Source: Opitutia bacterium (lineage in GTDB: Bacteria; Verrucomicrobiota; Verrucomicrobiia; Opitutales; Seribacteraceae). From it: a DNA stretch of 6,460 bases. Position numbers and translations under genes: made by a program. Shown in pieces: positions 1 to 5,692 of the stretch. The notes below the pieces were generated by a model. It saw only the letters and a program-made list of their open reading frames with translations, did not search any database and was not told the DNA's origin. Position 1 is the first letter of the stretch. Each line of letters opens with the position of its first letter. The DNA lies in contig NZLE01000081.1 of NCBI GenBank assembly GCA_002692605.1, positions 5,995 through 12,454 on the forward strand, given 5' to 3'.

Positions 1-2790
1 TCAGGGGGGCTCTTGGATCGTTCTCAATACCGTTCGATCGACAGCCTGCTCAGTGGTCCCGCAGGTGGTGTGGTGGGAGCGGCGAATCTGGCTCGTTCGG
101 CTGCGGTCACTCATTTCATCAACCTTGATATGGGCGGTACGAGCGCCGACGTTTCGCGGCATTCCGGGCAATTTTCCTATCAGCCCGAGCATCGGATTGG
201 GCAAGCCAAGGTATCGGGAAGCGCTCTTCGCATCGAAACCATCGCCGCTGGCGGAGGATCGATCTGTTCGGTGGAGAACGGCTTGCTCAAGGTGGGTCCA
301 AAGAGCGCGGGCGCTCATCCGGGCCCCGCTTGCTACGGTTTTGGCGGTCCTTTCTGCCTGACTGACGCCAATCTTTTACTAGGCCGCTTGGATCCTCGAA
401 AATTTTCCACTCCCATCGACCCAACTGCGTCCGAATCCCGTTTGGGCGAACTTATCGAGCTAAGCGGAAGAAATCGCGATGATTTGTTGTTTGGGTTTCT
501 TGCCGTGTCGGACGACGCGATGGCCAATGCCATTCGCAAGGTTTCGGTTGAGCAGGGCTACGATCCCGCCGATCATGCCTTGGTTACCTTTGGTGGAGCG
601 GGAGGGCAACATGCTTGTGGGGTGGCCTCTCGCCTCGGCGTCAAAAGGATTCTTTCTCCCGCGGATTCCGGACTACTGAGTGCTTTCGGTTTATCCAAGG
701 CCCGGATCGAGAGAATCCTCGAACGACAGGTATTGGGTCCCATTGATCCTCACGAAATCAGTAAGATTGAAAAGGAAATGCTTGCCGAGGGAATCGCTTC
801 GGTGGAGAAGGCGGGGGATCGGGGCGAACTCATTGGAAAAACCGCCTCGATCCGTTTGGCCGGTCAGGAAGCGACTCTTGAGTTCCATGATTACCGAGCC
901 GAGGAGCTGGCTGGAGCTTTTCGGGAGAAATTCACCAAGATCTTCGGCTATTTCCCCGAAGGTAAGGAACTTGAACTCCACTCGCTGCGAGTGCGCGTGG
1001 GCGGAGAGGAGCCCGAGTCCGCGAAGGAAACGTTTCCCGAAACCGTATGCGGGCAAGTCAAGTCCGCTGAGTTCCGAATACATCGAAGGGATGAGTTGCA
1101 ACCTGGGGACCGACTGATTGGTCCTTGTCTTGTCAGTGACGAATTCGGTGCCCTTTGGATTGACAAGGGGTGGCAGGGAGTCATGGGTTCGAGAAGAACC
1201 GTCTCCCTGCATCGCCAAATTTCGGAGAATCCTTATGCCTCGCCTTTTTTCAAGTTTGCCAAGACCGAACTGTTCACCAGTCGGTTTCTCTGCCTGGTCG
1301 AGGAGATGGGCGCGCAGTTGGAGCGTACCGCTCTTTCCGTGAACGTTCGTGAGCGACTCGATTTCTCCTGCGCATTATTGGACAAGTCCGGCCGTTTGGG
1401 GGCGAATGCCCCACACATACCGGTCCATCTTGGGGCCATGGGACTGTGCGTGCGAAAAATGCTTCGAGAAGCCGTTTCCATGGAAGAGGGGGATCTGATG
1501 ATCTCCAATCATCCTGGGTACGGAGGCTCGCATCTGCCCGACGTAACCGTGATGTTGCCGGTGTTCGGTGATTCGGGGAATCCGGTTGCTTACCTTGCCA
1601 ACCGAGCTCATCACGCGGAGATCGGAGGAATTGTACCCGGCTCAATGCCCGCTGGAGCGACGAATCTTTCCGAAGAGGGTGTGGTGATTTCGCCCTTCTT
1701 CCTGTTCCGGGCGGGAAATTCTCAGTTTGCGGAAATTGAAAAGCTTTTGTCTTCCGGTCCCTATCCCTCCCGGCAGCCGGGCGAGAACATGGCGGACTTG
1801 TCGGCCCAGGTCGCTTCCTTGCGGTGCGGCGCTGAGGCAATGTCCGGATTGCTGGATGAATACGGGGAGGACGAGATCACCCATCATTTACAAGCCTTGA
1901 CCGAAGCCGCCTCCGCAAGTTGCCGAAAATTTCTCAAGAGCTTGGGAAACGAGGAAATCGTTGCCGAACAATTCCTCGATGATGGTGATCGGCTCTCTTT
2001 GAAAGTAAGTATCTTCGATGAGCAAGCGATCTTCGATTTTTGCGGGACTTCACCCGTGCGAACGGATAACCTGAATGCAAACGAAGCCATTGTGCATAGC
2101 GTTCTTGCGTACTGCATGCGATTGCTTGTCGGGAGCGATCTTCCGTTGAATGAGGGTCTGCTCGAGCCTCTGCGAATCATGATTCCGAGGAATTGTCTCT
2201 TGGCTCCCGATTTTTCCCGAGAGCCCGAGCTTTGCCCTGGAGTGGCAGGGGGAAACGTAGAGATCAGTCAGCGGTTGACGGACCTTGTGCTTCACGCCTT
2301 TGGCAAAGTGGCCTGCTCGCAGGGTACAATGAATAACCTCACTTTCGGAAATGATCACTTCAGCCATTACGAGACCGTCGGCGGCGGTTCGGGGGCATGC
2401 TTCGGGCAGGCTGGAACTTCTGCCGTGCAAGTTCACATGACCAATACTGCGATCACGGATCCGGAGGTCTTGGAGGCTCGCTTTCCTGTCCGTTTGCTTC
2501 GTTTTGTAAGGCGACGGGGTTCGGGGGGCGAGGGAGCATGGACAGGCGGTGAGGGGATTGAGAGGGAATACCTTTTCGAGAATTCCGTGTCTCTTTCCAT
2601 ACTTAGTCAACGTCGCCGCGAAGGACCGGATGGCTTGGCGGGAGGGAAAGCCGGGCAGCCGGGCGAACAGATTTTGATACGCAAGGATGGCAGGCGGGAG
2701 TCCGTTCAAGGATCTCAAAGCCTAACCATCGAAGCCGGTGATCGTTTCCTTTTGCGGACTCCGGGTGGAGGAGGAGCCGGCAAACCCTAG
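1..2790 (+). CDS. oplAH: ATP-dependent 5-oxoprolinase (HyuA-HyuB fusion), 3' part
   Basis: The frame is open from base 1 (first residues SGGL), so the gene starts upstream; the TTG at 13 is internal, because SGGLL then LLSGPAGG is the expected continuous HyuA sequence. 929 residues remain. Numbered from base 1, the HyuA-like ATPase part shows LDMGGTSADVS (42-52), HPGPACYG (106-113) and FGGAGGQHAC (197-206), the last typical of OplAH. The HyuB-like part starts near 410 with RERLDFSCAL (450-459), ANAPHIPVHLGA (468-479), AHHAEIGG (536-543), GNVEISQ (751-757), CSQGTMNN (772-779) and the C-terminal TPGGGG (920-925). Family members of about 1,200-1,300 residues would leave roughly 300 N-terminal residues missing here. 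The known family reaction is ATP-driven opening of 5-oxo-L-proline to L-glutamate in the cytosol. An N-methylhydantoinase-like substrate cannot be excluded, but the one-chain fusion and motifs favour 5-oxoprolinase. No frameshift is seen. No T-rich terminator follows it directly. Confidence 0.88.
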   Translation, partial: SGGLLDRSQYRSIDSLLSGPAGGVVGAANLARSAAVTHFINLDMGGTSADVSRHSGQFSYQPEHRIGQAKVSGSALRIETIAAGGGSICSVENGLLKVGPKSAGAHPGPACYGFGGPFCLTDANLLLGRLDPRKFSTPIDPTASESRLGELIELSGRNRDDLLFGFLAVSDDAMANAIRKVSVEQGYDPADHALVTFGGAGGQHACGVASRLGVKRILSPADSGLLSAFGLSKARIERILERQVLGPIDPHEISKIEKEMLAEGIASVEKAGDRGELIGKTASIRLAGQEATLEFHDYRAEELAGAFREKFTKIFGYFPEGKELELHSLRVRVGGEEPESAKETFPETVCGQVKSAEFRIHRRDELQPGDRLIGPCLVSDEFGALWIDKGWQGVMGSRRTVSLHRQISENPYASPFFKFAKTELFTSRFLCLVEEMGAQLERTALSVNVRERLDFSCALLDKSGRLGANAPHIPVHLGAMGLCVRKMLREAVSMEEGDLMISNHPGYGGSHLPDVTVMLPVFGDSGNPVAYLANRAHHAEIGGIVPGSMPAGATNLSEEGVVISPFFLFRAGNSQFAEIEKLLSSGPYPSRQPGENMADLSAQVASLRCGAEAMSGLLDEYGEDEITHHLQALTEAASASCRKFLKSLGNEEIVAEQFLDDGDRLSLKVSIFDEQAIFDFCGTSPVRTDNLNANEAIVHSVLAYCMRLLVGSDLPLNEGLLEPLRIMIPRNCLLAPDFSREPELCPGVAGGNVEISQRLTDLVLHAFGKVACSQGTMNNLTFGNDHFSHYETVGGGSGACFGQAGTSAVQVHMTNTAITDPEVLEARFPVRLLRFVRRRGSGGEGAWTGGEGIEREYLFENSVSLSILSQRRREGPDGLAGGKAGQPGEQILIRKDGRRESVQGSQSLTIEAGDRFLLRTPGGGGAGKP

Positions 2791-2873
2791 CTTTTGGCGT
2801 GAGGAATACTTTTGGGATCCTTCCGAGAACGTACGTTTTTGATCATCTTGTTTCTGGTCTGAAAGTGATTGAA

Positions 2874-2968
2874 GAGGTCCATGAATTAGTTTCATGAAAC
2901 CTCGTGCAATCCTTCCGTAACGAGGGAGTTTCGGGGGAAATGTAACTTTTTAACTCTCCTTCATGAAG
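2874..2968. promoter_or_regulatory. Intergenic inverted repeats, possible operator or mRNA structure
   Basis: The 222-base gap between oplAH and the small membrane-protein gene holds an imperfect hairpin at 2874-2903. Its outer arms are GAGGT (2874-2878) and ACCTC (2899-2903), and its inner arms are ATGAA (2881-2885) and TTCAT (2891-2895) around a 5-base loop. The palindrome TTCATGAA occurs at 2891-2898 and again at 2960-2967, where it lies within the perfect 10-bp palindrome CTTCATGAAG (2959-2968). The hairpin is not followed by a T-run, so it is not a typical terminator. A repeated palindrome upstream of a gene could be a repressor site, but I recognise no known regulator, and I could not find a convincing -35/-10 pair here. 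Confidence 0.25.
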
Positions 2969-3000
2969 TTGGCGCGACCTATGCGTTATGGAAGGAGTAG

Positions 3001-3008
3001 AAAGGTGG
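3001..3008 (+). promoter_or_regulatory. Ribosome binding site of the 41-residue membrane protein
   Basis: AAAGGTGG lies 4 bases before the ATG at 3013 and matches the purine-rich Shine-Dalgarno consensus. A second purine stretch, AAGGAG (2992-2997), is too far away (15 bases) to be optimal. This is the best ribosome binding site in the window and fixes the start at 3013 rather than at the ATG at 3009 (11 codons, then stop) or 3041. Confidence 0.6.
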
Positions 3009-3012
3009 ATGC

Positions 3013-3138
3013 ATGAAAAAAGTAACACTCAACAATCATTATGAAGAATCCAAGCAACCCATCGGCGTGACGGGAACTGTCATGGGAGTCACCCTTGCGT
3101 TGCTCTTGGTTTTTTTATTTGGAGTCTTATCACTCTGA
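3013..3138 (+). CDS. Small single-pass membrane protein, 41 residues
   Basis: ATG at 3013, TGA at 3136-3138. The protein has a polar N-terminus beginning MKKVTLNNHYEESKQ, then an uninterrupted hydrophobic stretch from Pro16 to the C-terminal Leu41, long enough for one transmembrane helix. The helix contains G18, G21 and G25 (a GxxxG spacing) and the run LALLLVFLFGV. The two N-terminal lysines suggest an N-in orientation. Three signs favour a real gene: a good ribosome binding site 4 bases upstream, a charge and hydrophobicity profile unlikely in random sequence, and a strong terminator 33 bases after the stop. I do not recognise the family. The layout (KxP, Gly, then a single helix with LVFxxGV) loosely recalls the tiny subunit IIa of ba3-type cytochrome oxidases, but no oxidase genes are nearby and the resemblance is too short to assign. 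It could equally be a lineage-specific regulator or subunit of another membrane complex. Confidence 0.65.
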   Translation: MKKVTLNNHYEESKQPIGVTGTVMGVTLALLLVFLFGVLSL

Positions 3139-3171
3139 GCAAACTAAAGTAAATATCGTGGGCTTAATCAT

Positions 3172-3209
3172 AAGCGTCCGTCGATGGGCAACGACGGACG
3201 CTTTTTTTT
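3172..3209 (+). terminator. Strong Rho-independent terminator
   Basis: A perfect 12-bp stem (3172-3183, AAGCGTCCGTCG, with its reverse complement at 3192-3203) closes an 8-base loop (3184-3191). The stem is GC-rich in its middle and runs into eight T (3202-3209). It begins 33 bases after the stop of the 41-residue membrane protein and should end that transcript. The minus-strand side lacks a comparable T-run, so it works mainly in the + direction. It also implies that typA needs its own promoter. Confidence 0.93.
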
Positions 3210-3265
3210 GTCCGCAAGTCAGGCCTTTTCATTTCCTTCCCATCAAAACTTACTGAAAGCAAACC

Positions 3266-3294
3266 TTGTCACGGTTGGAAAAAATAGATAGGTT
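3266..3294 (+). promoter_or_regulatory. Possible sigma-70-type promoter of typA
   Basis: TTGTCA (3266-3271) matches the -35 consensus at five of six positions. A 17-base spacer leads to TAGGTT (3289-3294), a poor -10 (three of six). The overlapping TAGATA (3285-3290) is a better -10 but gives a 13-base spacer. Transcription would start near 3297-3301, leaving a leader of only about 11-15 bases before the ATG at 3312. A promoter is expected in the 102 bases between the terminator and typA; the exact boxes are uncertain. Confidence 0.35.
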
Positions 3295-3311
3295 GGCGGG
3301 TTTTTTATGAC

Positions 3312-5138
3312 ATGAAATCCCTTACGCCGGAACGCATTCGAAACCTCGCGATCATCGCCCACGTCGATCATGGCAAGACAACCTTGGTGGACCAATTGCT
3401 CAAACAATCGGGTTGCTTTCGCGAAAACCAAGTCCTGGATGACCGGGCGATGGATTCGATGGCACAGGAGCGGGAGCGTGGGATCACCATCAAAGCGAAG
3501 AACACTTCCGTACGCTGGGGGGAGTATCTGGTCAATATCGTCGACACTCCCGGACATGCTGATTTCGGTGGTGAAGTTGAGCGGGTTATGAAGATGGTCG
3601 ATGGAGTTATGCTTGTCGTCGATGCCTATGAAGGACCGCAGGCTCAGACTCGTTTCGTCCTCCAAAAGGCCTTGGCCGCGGGATTGAATCCGGTGGTCTT
3701 CGTGAACAAGATCGACCGGCCCAATGCGCGTCCCGAGGAGATGCAGGATGCGGTGCTGGAGTTGTTTTTGGAGCTGGATGCGAAGGAGGAGCAGTTTGAC
3801 GCGCCTTTTTTATTTGGTAGCGCCAAGGAGGGATTTGCCCGAAACCGTTTGGAGGATGAGGGGTTCGATATGAAGCCTCTCTTTGAGGCGATCGTGCGTT
3901 CGGTCCCGCCTCCTAAAGTCGAAGAATCGGATGAATTTCGGATGTTGGTATCGAACGTCGACTGGTCGGATTACGTGGGCAGGATCGGAGTGGGGAAGGT
4001 CCTTTCGGGTTCCGTCAAAATCGGTGATCCGATTTGGCGCCTTCAGGATGGTTCGAGACCCGAAAAGGGAAAAGTATCCAAGGTCTTCGAGTATTCCGCC
4101 TTGGCGACCAATGATGCTGCCGAAGGTGTGGCTGGAAATATAGTTGGCATTGCGGGGTTCGAGGAATTGGATATCGGAGAAACCCTGGCAAGCTCCGAGG
4201 ATTCCGAGACCCTGCCTTTCGTGGAAATCGATCCTCCCACTGTGATGATGTCCTTTTCGGTGAATGACGGACCGATGGCTGGCAGAGAAGGCGATCGGGT
4301 GACTTCTCGGGAAATTCGTGACCGCTTGATTCGTGAGGCCCGTACCAACATTTCCATCAAACTCGAGGAAACCGGCGAGTCGACCGAATTCAACGTGAAC
4401 GCTCGGGGAGCGATGCAGGTGGCGGTAGTCGTTGAGGAAATGAGAAGAGAGGGGTTTGAAGTCTTGGTAAGCCGACCGACCGTGATCAAGAGGGAAATCG
4501 ATGGCCGTTCCCACGAGCCTTTCGAAACTCTTTACTTGGAGGTGCCGGACGATGCGGTCGGCGGATGCATGCAATCCTTGGCCAACCGCAAGGGTGTGGT
4601 TGAATCCATTTCCGCAAACAGGGGTAGAACCCAAATGGAAGCTACGATTCCGACGCGTGGCTTGATCGGCTTTGAATTCGAGTTGCTCAACTTGACCAGT
4701 GGAGAGGGAATTATGTCTCATCTGTTCAAGGAATACCGCCCGGATTCCGGAGACATTCGCACGCGTCGCACCGGCACTTTGGTTTCCATGGAAAAGGGTG
4801 AGTCCATGACCTATGCTTTGCGTAACATTGAGACCCGGGGCAAATTATTCGTGGGTCCGGGCGAGGAAGTGTACGAAGGCATGATCGTGGGGGAAAACCC
4901 CAGGACGGAAGACCTGCCGGTCAATCCGACCAAAGCCAAGCACGTCACCAATCATCGCGCTGCCGGCAGTGACAAAAGCGAGGCTTTGACTCCGGCAATC
5001 AAGTTTTCTCTCGAGCGGGCCATCGAGTATATCGCTCCGGACGAGTTGGTGGAAGTGACTCCCAAAACCATTCGATTGAGAAAAAGAATTCTTGATTTCA
5101 CCGCAAGGAAGCGGGAGAGCAAGCGCCAGATGAGTTAG
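3312..5138 (+). CDS. typA: Ribosome-associated translational GTPase TypA/BipA
   Basis: 608 residues, the usual family length (E. coli BipA is about 607). The GTPase domain carries G1 AHVDHGKTTL (16-25), G2 in RGITIKAK (56-63), G3 DTPGHADF (78-85), G4 NKID (132-135) and G5 SAK (170-172). EF-G-like beta-barrel and alpha/beta domains follow, with MRREGFEVLVSRPTVI, EIDGRSHEPFE and TRGLIGFEFE. The TypA-specific C-terminal domain has RGKLFVGPGEEVYEGMIVGE and ends ELVEVTPKTIRLRKR. In known homologues TypA binds the ribosome like EF-G/LepA and supports ribosome assembly and growth under cold or other stress. The family motif GRGELHL is here NARGAMQV (from residue 363). The start at 3312 is chosen because the conserved N-terminus begins at once (MKSLTPERIRNLAIIAHVDHG), although no good Shine-Dalgarno site precedes it; the ATG at 3307 meets a stop after two codons. 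No terminator separates it from the lipoprotein gene. Confidence 0.97.
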   Translation: MKSLTPERIRNLAIIAHVDHGKTTLVDQLLKQSGCFRENQVLDDRAMDSMAQERERGITIKAKNTSVRWGEYLVNIVDTPGHADFGGEVERVMKMVDGVMLVVDAYEGPQAQTRFVLQKALAAGLNPVVFVNKIDRPNARPEEMQDAVLELFLELDAKEEQFDAPFLFGSAKEGFARNRLEDEGFDMKPLFEAIVRSVPPPKVEESDEFRMLVSNVDWSDYVGRIGVGKVLSGSVKIGDPIWRLQDGSRPEKGKVSKVFEYSALATNDAAEGVAGNIVGIAGFEELDIGETLASSEDSETLPFVEIDPPTVMMSFSVNDGPMAGREGDRVTSREIRDRLIREARTNISIKLEETGESTEFNVNARGAMQVAVVVEEMRREGFEVLVSRPTVIKREIDGRSHEPFETLYLEVPDDAVGGCMQSLANRKGVVESISANRGRTQMEATIPTRGLIGFEFELLNLTSGEGIMSHLFKEYRPDSGDIRTRRTGTLVSMEKGESMTYALRNIETRGKLFVGPGEEVYEGMIVGENPRTEDLPVNPTKAKHVTNHRAAGSDKSEALTPAIKFSLERAIEYIAPDELVEVTPKTIRLRKRILDFTARKRESKRQMS

Positions 5139-5150
5139 GCCGAGAAGGGC

Positions 5151-5179
5151 TTGCTCACCGAGTGCGATCAGAATAGATT
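5151..5179 (+). promoter_or_regulatory. Possible promoter giving a near-leaderless lipoprotein mRNA
   Basis: TTGCTC (5151-5156, three of six -35 matches), an exact 17-base spacer and TAGATT (5174-5179, four of six -10 matches). The predicted transcription start, about seven bases after the -10 box, falls on or next to the ATG at 5187, which also lacks a Shine-Dalgarno site. Both boxes are imperfect, and read-through from typA is an alternative. Confidence 0.28.
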
Positions 5180-5186
5180 CATAAAT

Positions 5187-5618
5187 ATGCAACCCAAACC
5201 TCTCTTATTCGTTTTCTTACTCCCAGTCTTCTTTCTCTCGGCTTGCGGGGTGGGTAGTCTGTACGGTCCAGCTTATTATGACGAAACTAGTCTGGGTGAG
5301 GGTTTGCGCCGGGTGACCTTCAAGGGTGGAGATCACCCCGCCACCGGCGAACTCTGTCTGCTTCGTTGTTCCGAGGTTACCTTGGAAGAGGGTTTTTCGT
5401 TTTTCGAAGTGGTGGATTCCGAAACCGGGTCATCCATACGTAACGTTACCTCCAGCTATCCCTTTCATCGACACTATTTTCATGATGATCCGTTCATGGA
5501 AGACATTCCCTTTTCGGCCAAGACCATTCGTTTGCTCAAGACCAAACCCGAGGACTTGTTTGTCTACGATGCGGCTGAGATTCGTAGTTCATTGAAGAGA
5601 AAATACGAGATCGAATGA
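5187..5618 (+). CDS. Small lipoprotein, CC0125/CC1285-like
   Basis: 143 residues from the ATG at 5187. Residues 1-20 form a lipoprotein signal peptide: Lys4, a hydrophobic stretch (LLFVFLLPVFFLSA) and the lipobox LSA-C with the acylated Cys20. Residue +2 is Gly, which under the E. coli rule would send it to the outer membrane. The frame stays open back to a TTG at 5151, but the extra residues would spoil the signal peptide. The mature part has YYDETSL (30-36), RRVTFKG (41-47), LLRCSEVTLEEGFSFFEVVDS (58-78, family core) and, near the end, TIRLLKTKP and VYDAAEI. This order resembles the CC0125/CC1285 lipoprotein family (Y.ET.L, V.F.G, LLRAAE.TLE.GY.YF, YDA.E), whose function is unknown to me. 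His94, His96, His99, Asp100 and Asp101 cluster in one segment. It lies 48 bases after typA and 66 before hflK, so it may be cotranscribed with both. The assignment is from remembered family patterns. Confidence 0.82.
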   Translation: MQPKPLLFVFLLPVFFLSACGVGSLYGPAYYDETSLGEGLRRVTFKGGDHPATGELCLLRCSEVTLEEGFSFFEVVDSETGSSIRNVTSSYPFHRHYFHDDPFMEDIPFSAKTIRLLKTKPEDLFVYDAAEIRSSLKRKYEIE

Positions 5619-5692
5619 GCCTTTGCGGGAAAGTGATCGCTCCTTCGTTGACCTATGCGGTCATTTTGGTATTAATGAAGGGTTATGAGTGA
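5615..5692 (+). CDS. Possible 25-residue linking ORF before hflK
   Basis: An ATG at 5615 overlaps the lipoprotein stop (ATGA, 5615-5618). The frame runs 25 codons to a TGA at 5690-5692, inside the hflK start region, so it overlaps hflK by 8 bases. The middle is hydrophobic (VIAPSLTYAVILVLMKG). It has no clear ribosome binding site of its own and could be translated only by coupling to the lipoprotein gene. It may serve to carry ribosomes into hflK, encode a microprotein, or be chance: a 25-codon open stretch is not rare. Confidence 0.2.
   Translation: MSLCGKVIAPSLTYAVILVLMKGYE

Noticed and set aside
13..15. TTG at 13 as a true start of the 5-oxoprolinase gene
   Set aside because: The frame is open to base 1, and the residues before it (SGGL) fit the continuous HyuA sequence, so the gene begins upstream of the window.
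1274..1840. Minus-strand open frame (188 codons) inside oplAH
   Set aside because: It is antisense to conserved HyuB motifs, and its Arg/Pro-rich composition is typical of a shadow frame.
2828..2840. AACGTACGTT followed by T-run as a terminator of oplAH
   Set aside because: The palindrome has no room for a loop and could form only about three base pairs as RNA, so it is too weak to terminate.
2843..3028. Minus-strand 61-codon frame covering the intergenic region
   Set aside because: It overlaps the small membrane gene's start region, has no ribosome site or motif, and the terminator layout indicates + strand transcription.
3810..4721. Long minus-strand open frame (303 codons) opposite typA
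   Set aside because: It lies wholly antisense to the certain typA gene, shows no family motifs, and is the usual by-product of codon bias on the coding strand.
5151..5186. TTG at 5151 as the lipoprotein start
   Set aside because: It would add 12 polar residues before the signal peptide; the ATG at 5187 gives a normal 20-residue lipoprotein signal.
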